Assembly: GCA_015056915.1 (NCBI GenBank)
Contig: SVFK01000002.1
Span: forward strand, 1-64,000
DNA length: 64,000 nucleotides
Direction: 5' to 3'
Source: Lachnospiraceae bacterium
GTDB lineage: Bacteria; Bacillota; Clostridia; Lachnospirales; Lachnospiraceae
Shown: positions 16,738-25,894 of the stretch, piece by piece
How positions within the stretch are numbered: the stretch's first letter is position 1
How the letters are laid out: every line of letters begins with the position of its first letter
Translations under genes and position numbers: made by a program
The notes under the pieces: generated by a model
What the model was told of the DNA's origin: nothing
What the model saw: only the letters and a program-made list of their open reading frames with translations
Databases searched by the model: none

Positions 16738-16751
16738 GAAAGGTGTTTTTT
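16727..16751 (+). terminator. Terminator-like hairpin that also holds the next gene's RBS
   Basis: CACCTT (16727-16732) and AAGGTG (16740-16745) form a 6-bp stem with a 7-base loop, followed by six T (16746-16751), immediately before ATG 16752. AAAGGTG is also the Shine-Dalgarno of that gene, so the hairpin would both end tRNA transcription and hide the RBS. Confidence 0.6.
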
Positions 16752-17975
16752 ATGTTGAAGAATAAATTGAGAACAATCGGGAATTTTTTGGTTAAGCATA
16801 GTAAGATAGCATTCCCTGTTATTGTAATTGCAGCAGTGGCGGTAACGGTTACTTTGGCGTTAAACGCAGGAAATAGTAGAGAAGTGGAGCCGGAAGAAAC
16901 TTTAGCGGTGGCGACAGAAGAATCAACAGAAGTAGTGTTGGAGCCGGTAAGCAAGGAAGTCCCTCTGGTGTTGAATGAGGACAGTACGATCACAACCTTA
17001 ATTACTACTTTTTATAATGGATTGGCGTTGGGAGATTCTGAGTCTTTGTTGGCAGTCTGTGACGAGATTCCGGAGGATGATTTGTTGTATTTTATGGAGG
17101 CGGCTAATTATATCGAGTCCTATCCGATGATTGAGATTTATAGTAAGCCCGGCCCGGAAGAGGGTTCAACCATCGCTTATGTATATTATAAAGTGGCTTT
17201 TATGAATCAGCCGGAGCCGCTACCCGGATATAAGGCATATTATATTTGTACCAATGAGCAGGGAGAGCGTTATATCAGATTTGGTGAAAATAGCGAGGAA
17301 GTAAACGAATACATCAAAAATGTGAGTGAGCAGGATGATGTGGTGGAAGTAAATACTCGTATTGATGTGGAATACCAACAGTTGATGGAGACATATCCAG
17401 AGGTGAAGGTATATATGAACGAGCTACAGGCTCAGATTCGTACCTCGGTAGGAGTTGCTTTGGCAGCACAACAGGCTGAGCAGGAAGCGCAGATAGCACA
17501 AACACAAGAACCTGTCGCAGAGAGCAATGAAGCAACAGAAGAAACCGCACATGAGCCTGAAGAGGCCCCTGTAGAAGCAGTGCCTCAGTATGCTACAGCT
17601 ACCACTACTGTTAATGTTAGAAGCTCTGACAGTGAGCAGGCGGACAAATTGGGAAAGGTATCCTCCGGTACTAAGCTACAGATAGTGGAGATTCGTGTAA
17701 ACGGTTGGACGAAGGTGCTCTATGAAGGCAAGGAGGGCTTTATTAAGTCTGAATATCTCCAGCTGGTAGAAAGTGCTGCCGGCGTGGAAGTAATCGGTAC
17801 AGTTACGGCAACCACCAATATTAATGTTCGTGCAGCTGCAAGTGAGAGTGCTGACAGATTGGGAGTGCTTGCCGGTGGAGATTCCGTAGAGCTGGTTGCT
17901 AATGAAAACGGATGGTGCAAGATAAAGTATAATGGTCAAATCGGTTACGTAAAGGCTGATTATGTACAGCAATAG
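16752..17975 (+). CDS. Membrane-anchored protein with two C-terminal SH3b domains
   Basis: 407 residues from ATG 16752 (RBS AAAGGTG); an in-frame ATG at 16662 lies inside the tRNA and is rejected. N-terminal basic segment and TM near residues 18-37, an outer NTF2-like alpha/beta region about 65-220, a Gln/Glu-rich helix about 225-280, and two SH3b domains about 288-340 and 350-407 (each with TTTVNVRSS or TTNINVRAA and a Trp-Lys core). SH3b domains usually bind peptidoglycan. Ends at a strong terminator. Confidence 0.8.
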   Translation: MLKNKLRTIGNFLVKHSKIAFPVIVIAAVAVTVTLALNAGNSREVEPEETLAVATEESTEVVLEPVSKEVPLVLNEDSTITTLITTFYNGLALGDSESLLAVCDEIPEDDLLYFMEAANYIESYPMIEIYSKPGPEEGSTIAYVYYKVAFMNQPEPLPGYKAYYICTNEQGERYIRFGENSEEVNEYIKNVSEQDDVVEVNTRIDVEYQQLMETYPEVKVYMNELQAQIRTSVGVALAAQQAEQEAQIAQTQEPVAESNEATEETAHEPEEAPVEAVPQYATATTTVNVRSSDSEQADKLGKVSSGTKLQIVEIRVNGWTKVLYEGKEGFIKSEYLQLVESAAGVEVIGTVTATTNINVRAAASESADRLGVLAGGDSVELVANENGWCKIKYNGQIGYVKADYVQQ

Positions 17976-18020
17976 GTGTTGTGCCATAAGAAGATAGTTG
18001 TATAGGAATTTATAAAATGG

Positions 18021-18057
18021 AAAAGCTTCTTACTGAGTAATCAGTAAGAAGCTTTTT
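18021..18057 (+). terminator. Rho-independent terminator
   Basis: Perfect 16-bp stem AAAAGCTTCTTACTGA (18021-18036), loop GTAA, complementary arm 18041-18056 running into T5. Confidence 0.93.
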
Positions 18058-18091
18058 ACTGTTCTTTAAAAAACAGACAGGAGAGGTTAAT

Positions 18092-18523
18092 ATGAAAACA
18101 CAGGATGTTACAGTGTATCGTGAAATCCAAAGAAATACGGAGATGGCGATGAAAGCCATTGATACCATATCGGATAAAGTATATGATGATCAGCTTGCTT
18201 TGCAGATATCAAGACAATCATTAAAATACTCAGAATTGCATAATGAAGCATTAAAGGAATTGGTGGCGGCAAAAGCAGAACCCTTTCGCGGCAATCATTT
18301 TTCGGACATTATGTTAAAGACAGGAATTCATTATAATACGCTATTAAACACCAGTACCGGGCATATTGCTGAAATGATGATTAAGGGGAGTAATAACGGT
18401 ATTGTAGAGATGGAAAAGGTATTAAACCATAATGATGCGGCAGGGGTGAAGTCCGTAGATTTGGCCAAACAGTTAATTCGCTTTGAAGAGGCAAATGTGG
18501 AAAGCTTGAAGAAATATTTGTAA
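18092..18523 (+). CDS. Small all-helical protein, possibly ferritin-like fold
   Basis: 143 residues, RBS AGGAGAGG. Predicted almost wholly helical, with four helices of about 25-30 residues and short turns, no TM. The last two helices (HIAEMMIKGSNNGIVEME and LAKQLIRFEEANVESLKKYL) resemble DUF2383-like ferritin-fold bundles, but the metal-ligand pattern is not clear, so the fold is inference. Monocistronic between two terminator/promoter boundaries. Confidence 0.6.
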   Translation: MKTQDVTVYREIQRNTEMAMKAIDTISDKVYDDQLALQISRQSLKYSELHNEALKELVAAKAEPFRGNHFSDIMLKTGIHYNTLLNTSTGHIAEMMIKGSNNGIVEMEKVLNHNDAAGVKSVDLAKQLIRFEEANVESLKKYL

Positions 18524-18666
18524 ACAGGGCTGAAATAAGCAGAAGCAATAGATGATATAAGTAATCACTATAGAAAATACACTCAAATTGTATACATGTA
18601 TAATTCCTTGTGCAACTTGTATAAAAAATGATAAAAAACTTTTATTATTTAGTGAGATAAAGTGTG

Positions 18667-18695
18667 TTGTGAAAATTAAAAAATGGCTTTATAAT
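18667..18695 (+). promoter_or_regulatory. gdhA promoter
   Basis: TTGTGA (18667-18672), 17-base spacer, TATAAT (18690-18695). The leader has an imperfect hairpin GGGTAATG / CATTATCCC (about 18702-18729). The rest of 18524-18666 shows nothing recognisable. Confidence 0.7.
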
Positions 18696-18743
18696 AGAGC
18701 GTGGGTAATGTGTTGTATACCATTATCCCAGTATTAGCCATAG

Positions 18744-20102
<1,359 letters not shown>

Positions 20103-20133
20103 TAACATCTTGAATTGTATAATAGACATTTAC

Positions 20134-20169
20134 AAAGACATCGGAAACAAAAGTTTCTGATGTCTTTTT
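20134..20169 (+). terminator. gdhA terminator
   Basis: AAAGACATCGGAAAC (20134-20148), loop AAAA, GTTTCTGATGTCTTT (20153-20167) with one G:T, then a T run. Confidence 0.9.
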
Positions 20170-20287
20170 GTATGAGAATCATAGTGACATTAATGTTTGC
20201 AGATATTTTGTCGATATACAAAATGATAGAGTATCTTCCTTTTTGGGTAGTAATGAACAAATAAGATTTATTGATTTCAAGGGATAG

Positions 20288-20764
20288 GTGGTCATTGCTT
20301 ATATTAAAGAAAAATATGGTTTTGAAGAAATTGCAAAGGATACGCGGGAATACATGTCACAATATGAAAGCTTGAGGGCTTCCTTCATTATGCAGTATGA
20401 GCCGGAATTATTAGGCATGTATGCAACGCTGCCTGAATTGAAGGGACATGATGAAGAGGCCTTAAAAGAATTTATGGAGCAACTGGCAATTCGTGAGCAG
20501 AAAGCCAAGGAGATTGCTGATGATAAGTTTGCGATAGATTTTCACATTTTGGAAAAAAATGAGAACGGAAATAGAATGCATTTTTATTTGGAATCAAGAT
20601 TTGGATACATAGGCGGAGGCGTTAGTGGCTCAGGAAGGCGTATGAGACAACGATATAAGAAAATGCACAAGGATGTATATCGATATTATGGTGTGTCTGA
20701 GGAAGATATTGCCAATGAAACAGAAAGGTATCGGGAGCTACTGACCACATTAGCTATATATTAA
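20288..20764 (+). CDS. Hypothetical protein
   Basis: 158 residues from GTG 20288 with AAGGG just ahead. Not recognised. Mixed charged helices (LKEFMEQLAIREQKAKEIADDKF) and a central FHILEKNENGNRMHFYLESRFGYIGGG beta region followed by a basic GSGRRMRQRYKKM segment. No TM, no catalytic motif. It is followed 21 bases later by a coiled-coil protein. Confidence 0.55.
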   Translation: MVIAYIKEKYGFEEIAKDTREYMSQYESLRASFIMQYEPELLGMYATLPELKGHDEEALKEFMEQLAIREQKAKEIADDKFAIDFHILEKNENGNRMHFYLESRFGYIGGGVSGSGRRMRQRYKKMHKDVYRYYGVSEEDIANETERYRELLTTLAIY

Positions 20765-20785
20765 AAGTCATAAGGATGTGAAAAT

Positions 20786-21373
20786 ATGAAGATTGTAGAA
20801 GCAAGACAGCTTTATAGTACGCAGATAAAGGCATATCGGGAGCAACAGGTCGCACTGTCCAAGCAAAAGCAGGAGTTAGAGGAAAAGATGAATTCTGTTT
20901 CGGACGGCAAAAGTATTTATGCAAATGAAGCGGCAGTGCTTGAGCTTACAATAAAAGCAGTTGACGAAAAGCAGGCAGAGTATAAGGATTATATGAGTCA
21001 GCTTATGGAACAGTGGTCGGCAACAGCCAATATGGTTTCAGCTAAGCAACAGGGTGAAGCGATGGCAGATTATGTAGAGGATTTGGGTAAGCTTATGGAG
21101 GTTGCTCGAAGAATTATGAAGGGCGCCATTGTACCGGCAGCTGATGAGAAAAAGCTGATGGAATACAGCATGGAATTGTATCAGGCAGCTAAGAACATGG
21201 GAGCCTTGGCCAAGCAGAAAGAAAAGGAAGAATACGATTCTCTTTGGGAGGATGAAGAGAAAAAAGAGTGCGAGGATCCGATGGAGACGGCAGATAATGC
21301 AGAAGCATTTTCTTCAGGCCCAGATATTGTGGAGGTGGCAGATACCATAGCATCTGTTGAGGTATCAGAATAA
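20786..21373 (+). CDS. Coiled-coil hypothetical protein
   Basis: 195 residues, RBS GGATG. Long N-terminal helix with coiled-coil character (residues 8-75; QQVALSKQKQELEEKM), a further helical part to about 160, and an acidic disordered tail. No family known to me, though similar proteins occur in Lachnospiraceae. Cotranscription with the preceding gene is likely; a terminator follows at 21391. Confidence 0.6.
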   Translation: MKIVEARQLYSTQIKAYREQQVALSKQKQELEEKMNSVSDGKSIYANEAAVLELTIKAVDEKQAEYKDYMSQLMEQWSATANMVSAKQQGEAMADYVEDLGKLMEVARRIMKGAIVPAADEKKLMEYSMELYQAAKNMGALAKQKEKEEYDSLWEDEEKKECEDPMETADNAEAFSSGPDIVEVADTIASVEVSE

Positions 21374-21390
21374 AGAGAGTTGTCTTTTAA

Positions 21391-21427
21391 GCAGTGGTCT
21401 GTGAGAAATCATAGATCACTGTTTTTT
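21391..21427 (+). terminator. Rho-independent terminator
   Basis: CAGTGGTCTGTGA and TCATAGATCACTG arms (G:T pairs included) around GAAA, followed by six T. Confidence 0.85.
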
Positions 21428-21508
21428 GTTTTACAATCGCGTATAAATTTGCGGAGAAGTGAAGATGCTATGTACAATAGAGTAGAAAGCCAGTAGAGGT
21501 TAAATAGA

Positions 21509-22687
21509 ATGGTTGTTACGGACGATATTAAATATTTAGGCGTGAATGATCACGCAATAGATTTGTTTGAGGGAATGTATCCTGTGCCGAATGGTATGGC
21601 TTATAATTCCTATGCCATTGTTGATGAAAAAATAGCAATAGTTGATACTGTAGATGCGGAATTTACAAAGCAGTGGTTGGAGAATGTCAGAGCGGCACTT
21701 GGGGACAAGGAGCCTGATTATTTGATTGTACAGCATATGGAGCCGGACCATTCGGCTAATATTTTGCATTTGGCGACAGCGTATCCTGCGATGATGATTG
21801 TTGCTTCTGCCAAAGCTTTTTCGATGATGCAAAATCTCTTCGGAACAGAGTTTGCAGACAGAAGGATAGTTGTGTCAGATGGGGATAAGCTTTCTCTGGG
21901 AAGGCATAAGCTTACTTTCATAGCTGCGCCCATGGTTCATTGGCCGGAAGTACTCATGACCTATGACAGTACGGATAAGGTTCTCTTTTCGGCGGATGCC
22001 TTTGGCAAATTTGGCGCAAATGATGTGGATGAAGAGTGGATTCATGAAGCAAGGCGTTATTATATCGGCATTGTAGGCAAATATGGGGTGTATGTTCAAA
22101 AGCTGTTGAAGAAAGTGGCTGATTTGGACATTCAGGCGATTTGTTCTCTTCACGGGACTGTGTTATCCGAAAACATTGGTTATTATCTTAATTTGTACAA
22201 TATCTGGTCAGGTTATGTACCCGAAGAGAATGGTGCTGTGATTGCATATACATCGATTTATGGGAATACCAAAAGGGCAGCTTTACTCCTTGCAGAACAA
22301 TTAAAGGAGAAGGGCTGTGAAAAGGTGATTGTGCATGATCTTGCAAGATGCGATATGACAGAAGCGGTGGCCGATGCATTTCGATTCAGCAAACTGGTTC
22401 TTGCCACCACTACCTATAATGCGGAGCTTTTCCCTTTTATGAGAGAGTATATCAGTTCTCTGACGGAACGGAATTTTTGTAATCGCACAGTTGCATTGGT
22501 GGAAAACGGAGGATGGGCACCCATTGCGGCAAAGCTCATGAGAGAACGAATGGAAAAATGTAAAGGACTTACCTTTACAGAGACCACTGTGCGAATTTTG
22601 TCTGCATTGAATGAGGAAAATTATGCCCAGATAGCGGCGTTGGCAGAGGAGCTTTGTAGTAGTGCGATTAATGCGGGTGTAGAATGA
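21509..22687 (+). CDS. Flavodiiron protein (FprA family)
   Basis: 392 residues. N-terminal metallo-beta-lactamase-like domain with the diiron ligand set visible: HMEPDH near residues 77-82, MVHWPE near 145, FSADAFG near 163, and CSLHGTV near 210. C-terminal flavodoxin domain from about 245 (AYTSIYGNTKRAA binds FMN). Such proteins reduce O2 or NO to protect anaerobes, taking electrons from rubredoxin, which is encoded 45 bases downstream. RBS AGAGG. Confidence 0.93.
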   Translation: MVVTDDIKYLGVNDHAIDLFEGMYPVPNGMAYNSYAIVDEKIAIVDTVDAEFTKQWLENVRAALGDKEPDYLIVQHMEPDHSANILHLATAYPAMMIVASAKAFSMMQNLFGTEFADRRIVVSDGDKLSLGRHKLTFIAAPMVHWPEVLMTYDSTDKVLFSADAFGKFGANDVDEEWIHEARRYYIGIVGKYGVYVQKLLKKVADLDIQAICSLHGTVLSENIGYYLNLYNIWSGYVPEENGAVIAYTSIYGNTKRAALLLAEQLKEKGCEKVIVHDLARCDMTEAVADAFRFSKLVLATTTYNAELFPFMREYISSLTERNFCNRTVALVENGGWAPIAAKLMRERMEKCKGLTFTETTVRILSALNEENYAQIAALAEELCSSAINAGVE

Positions 22688-22732
22688 TAGCTTTATGCCC
22701 CGGTATTATGATAATCTAAAGGAGAAGATAGA

Positions 22733-22894
22733 ATGAAATATATTTGTGATGTGTGTGGCTGGATATATGATGAAGAAGAGGGTGCGCCGGAAATGGACAT
22801 TGCACCGGGTACTAAATTTGAAGATATTCCCGAGGATTTCTTATGCCCACTATGTGCAGTAGGTAAGGAATTTTTTAGTGAGGTAGATGAGTAA
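22733..22894 (+). CDS. Rubredoxin
   Basis: 53 residues from ATG 22733 (RBS AAAGGAG). MKYICDVCGWIYDEEEG with CxxCG at Cys 5 and 8, and FLCPLCAVGK carrying the second CxxC pair; the four cysteines bind one iron. Length is that of standard rubredoxin. It lies directly after the flavodiiron protein, its usual oxidation partner. Confidence 0.95.
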   Translation: MKYICDVCGWIYDEEEGAPEMDIAPGTKFEDIPEDFLCPLCAVGKEFFSEVDE

Positions 22895-22947
22895 AATATA
22901 CAGGGTGACAAGGGAATTCAAATATTTCAAAAAAATATTGCCGGGTG

Positions 22948-22976
22948 TTGACAAGTGAATGCAAATGAGTTATTCT
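22948..22976 (+). promoter_or_regulatory. Promoter of the aldolase-like gene
   Basis: TTGACA (22948-22953), 17-base spacer, TATTCT (22971-22976). The leader carries TTCAACGTG and CACTGTTGAA (about 23011-23038), which can pair with one bulge. Confidence 0.75.
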
Positions 22977-23071
22977 ATATAAAGACTTTAGGACTTTAAA
23001 GCGTAACGGTTCAACGTGGAAAATACATGCACTGTTGAAGTGAAGTCAATAAGAATAATGTGGAGGATGTT

Positions 23072-24052
23072 ATGGAAAAGAATAAGGGTAACTTAATTGC
23101 ATTCAGACCGGATATAAAGGTAGTCGATTGCACATTACGTGATGGTGGACTGGTTAATAATTTCTCCTTCTCAGATGAATTTGTAAAGAATTTGTATCGG
23201 ACCAATATTAAGGCCGGTGTTGATTATATGGAATTTGGTTATAAGGCTTCCAAGGAAATTTTCAGTAAGGAAGATTACGGAAAGTGGAAATTCTGTGAGG
23301 AAGAGGATATCCGCGCTATTGTGGGTAATAATGATTTTGATTTGAAAATCGCAGTTATGACGGATGTGGGAAGAACAGATTATAGGAATGATATTTTAAA
23401 AAAGGAAGACAGTGTCATCGATATGGTTCGTACAGCTACCTATATTCATCAGATTCCGGCAGCCATTGAGATGATTCAGGATGCCCACGAAAAGGGATAT
23501 GAGACAACTGTTAACATTATGGCAATTTCTAAGGTGCGTGAAGAGGAGCTGGACAGTGGTTTGGAGCTGTTGGCAGAGTGCGATGTGGATGTTATATACC
23601 TTGTGGACAGCTTTGGCTCTTTTTATCCGGAGCAGATACGCAGGCTTACAGATAAATACATGAATATAGCAGAAAAGCATGGCAAAAAAATCGGTATTCA
23701 TGCCCATAACAATCAGCAGCTGGCTTTTGCCAATACCATTGAAGCTTTAGTGAATGGTGCAAGCTTACTGGATGCGACGGTAAGCGGTATGGGGCGTGGG
23801 GCAGGTAACTGTTATATGGAATCCTTGCTTGCATTCTTGCGCAATCCCAGATACAATCTGGTACCTATTATGGATTTCGTGCAAAAATATATTCAGGCAG
23901 AAAGAGAGAAGGGAAGTATCTGGGGATATGATATTCCCTACTTATTAACAGGTGTGATGAATTCTCATCCCTCCTCTGCAATTAAGTTTATGAATGATAA
24001 CCGTAAGGATTATTCGAGATTTTATCAGGAATTATTGGATAATATGGAATAA
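23072..24052 (+). CDS. DRE-TIM metallolyase (HMGL-like aldolase domain) of unknown substrate
   Basis: 326 residues from ATG 23072 (GGAGGA just upstream). TIM-barrel signature: DCTLRDGG near residues 20-27, a metal-binding His pair in IHAHNNQ near 213-219, and GMGRGAGN further on. Related enzymes are HMG-CoA lyase, 4-hydroxy-2-oxovalerate aldolase, isopropylmalate and homocitrate synthases. The protein is shorter than the synthases and lacks their C-terminal domains, so an aldolase or lyase is likelier. It has its own promoter and terminator, just before a glycolipid-type cluster. Confidence 0.8.
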   Translation: MEKNKGNLIAFRPDIKVVDCTLRDGGLVNNFSFSDEFVKNLYRTNIKAGVDYMEFGYKASKEIFSKEDYGKWKFCEEEDIRAIVGNNDFDLKIAVMTDVGRTDYRNDILKKEDSVIDMVRTATYIHQIPAAIEMIQDAHEKGYETTVNIMAISKVREEELDSGLELLAECDVDVIYLVDSFGSFYPEQIRRLTDKYMNIAEKHGKKIGIHAHNNQQLAFANTIEALVNGASLLDATVSGMGRGAGNCYMESLLAFLRNPRYNLVPIMDFVQKYIQAEREKGSIWGYDIPYLLTGVMNSHPSSAIKFMNDNRKDYSRFYQELLDNME

Positions 24053-24065
24053 GTAACAGAAATGG

Positions 24066-24095
24066 AAAGTCTACCTTTGCGAAGGTAGACTTTTT
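24066..24095 (+). terminator. Rho-independent terminator
   Basis: AAAGTCTACCTT, loop TGCG, AAGGTAGACTTT, then T run; 12-bp perfect stem. Confidence 0.93.
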
Positions 24096-24167
24096 AGTTC
24101 TATAGGAAAGAAATTGTCATGTCAAGGCACATTTTTTATGTAATATTCCAAAAAATCAAAATAAGTA

Positions 24168-24196
24168 TTGCCTTTAATGCAAGAAGTAGTTATAAT
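24168..24196 (+). promoter_or_regulatory. Promoter of the acyltransferase/glycosyltransferase cluster
   Basis: TTGCCT (24168-24173), 17-base spacer, TATAAT (24191-24196), 78 bases before the acyltransferase start. Confidence 0.65.
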
Positions 24197-24273
24197 AACT
24201 ATGTCACGCAGAAAGAAAACCACAAGATATAGAAACAATGCAATTAGAATTGTGTTAGACAAAAGAGTTATCT

Positions 24274-25056
24274 ATGAAAAGAAAAGAAATTTATTTCAAC
24301 GATGAATTAAATGATGAGTTTTCAACGGCAGTCATTACCCCGAAGAAGATAGATGGGCAATATCAGTATCTATATCCGGGAATCTGGAAGAAATTCACGC
24401 ATTTTTTCTGGTATCGGATAGTTGCGACCCCATTGGCTTTTTTATATTTGAAAATATACTTTGGTCATAAAATTATCAATAAGGATAGTCTGAAAGAAGC
24501 AAGAGATATAGGTTTTTTCTTGTACGGCAATCATACCCATTTTCTTGCAGATGCCCTGATACCGACTATGATAAGTACGCCCAAGGATACATATGTGATT
24601 GTACATCCCAATAATGTTTCTATGCCGTATCTTGGAAGGATTACTCCAAGTCTGGGGGCGTTACCTCTGCCGGATGACGGAGATGCTGCGAAAAACTTTA
24701 TTCATGCAGTGGAAACGAGAATTGTGGAAAAGCATGTAATAACCATATATCCTGAGGCACATATCTGGCCTTATTATACGAAGATACGACCATTCAAGGA
24801 TACCTCCTTCCGGTATCCCATAAGCGCTAAGGTGCCGGTATATTGCTTTACCAATACCTATCAAAAGAGAAAATTTACGAAGCATCCGAAAATTGTTACT
24901 TATATAGATGGTCCTTTTTATCCCGATGATGCACTTAGAGGGAAGGTGCAGCGGGAGGATTTACGAAACAGGGTTTACGAAACTATGGTAAAAAGGGCCA
25001 AAAACAGTAATGTGGAAATTATAAAGTACATAAGAGCGGGAGAGAGAAATGATTAA
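24274..25056 (+). CDS. PlsC-like acyltransferase
   Basis: 260 residues. The catalytic block is NHTHFLAD near residues 86-93, an H-x5-D variant of the usual H-x4-D, and IYPEAHIWP near 161 stands in for the substrate-binding block. One amphipathic or membrane segment near 45-60. Acts at the membrane, moving an acyl chain to a glycerol- or sugar-phosphate. Its end overlaps the following GT8 gene by eight bases, and it has a distant relative fused to a glycosyltransferase two genes on. Confidence 0.8.
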   Translation: MKRKEIYFNDELNDEFSTAVITPKKIDGQYQYLYPGIWKKFTHFFWYRIVATPLAFLYLKIYFGHKIINKDSLKEARDIGFFLYGNHTHFLADALIPTMISTPKDTYVIVHPNNVSMPYLGRITPSLGALPLPDDGDAAKNFIHAVETRIVEKHVITIYPEAHIWPYYTKIRPFKDTSFRYPISAKVPVYCFTNTYQKRKFTKHPKIVTYIDGPFYPDDALRGKVQREDLRNRVYETMVKRAKNSNVEIIKYIRAGERND

Positions 25057-25894
25057 TATTTTGTTTTCTGGAAACGGCAAGGTGTTAGATGGGGTTATAA
25101 CATGTATGCTGTCTATTTTTAAAAGAAGTACCACAAAAGAACCCTTTCGGTTTTTTATTTACACCATGGACATAACCAGAATCAAGCCGGAGTATACTGC
25201 CATAAGCGAGCAGGAGGTGGCATATCTCGATGCCATTGCCAAGTCTTATAACGGTGAAAATCAAGTGCTGCGGGTGGATGTTTCCGAGCTATACGAGAGT
25301 GAATTTGCATATTGTCCTAATGAGATGGCATATTGTTCACCCTATACCTTACTACGATTGTTTGCGGATATGGTGCCGGATATGCCGGATAAATTATTAT
25401 ATCTTGATGTGGATATTTTGTTTAATAGGGATATTACGTTGTTATATGATATTGACATCGAAGGATATGAATATGCCTCGGCAAGAGACCATTATGGAAA
25501 GTATCTGATACATCCCAACTATATCAATGCCGGCGTATTATTGTTTAATCTGGCAGAAATGAAGCAAACAGGTCTACTTAGAAAGGCGAGAGAACTGATA
25601 AAAACGAAAAAGCTTATGTTTGCAGACCAGAGTGCTATATATCGTTCCACCACGAAGAAGAAAATGCTGCCGCAAAGATTTAATGATCAGAAGTTTTTAC
25701 ATAAGCATACGGTAGTAAGGCATTTTTCCAAACGATTATTCTATTTGCCCTATCCGCACACGGATAATATCAAGCAATGGATGGTGGGAAAGATACACAA
25801 GGTGTTTGGTTATTACGAATTTGATGACATTTTATTTGAATATATTTACTTAAAGAAAAAATATGAAAAAGAGACCAGGGGAGAAGCACTATGA
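25049..25894 (+). CDS. Glycosyltransferase family 8
   Basis: 281 residues. GT8 features: an N-terminal INILFSGNGKVLDGVITCMLSI nucleotide-binding region, the metal-binding DVD at residues 120-122 within LYLDVDILFNRD, NAGVLLFNL, and a DQSA segment. These retaining enzymes use UDP-glucose or UDP-galactose. It overlaps both neighbours (8 bases before, 4 bases after). Confidence 0.85.
   Translation: MINILFSGNGKVLDGVITCMLSIFKRSTTKEPFRFFIYTMDITRIKPEYTAISEQEVAYLDAIAKSYNGENQVLRVDVSELYESEFAYCPNEMAYCSPYTLLRLFADMVPDMPDKLLYLDVDILFNRDITLLYDIDIEGYEYASARDHYGKYLIHPNYINAGVLLFNLAEMKQTGLLRKARELIKTKKLMFADQSAIYRSTTKKKMLPQRFNDQKFLHKHTVVRHFSKRLFYLPYPHTDNIKQWMVGKIHKVFGYYEFDDILFEYIYLKKKYEKETRGEAL

Noticed and set aside
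16662-16751. N-terminal extension of the SH3b protein starting inside the tRNA
   Set aside because: The first 19 codons lie within tRNA-Arg; ATG 16752 has a good RBS and is followed by a normal membrane anchor.
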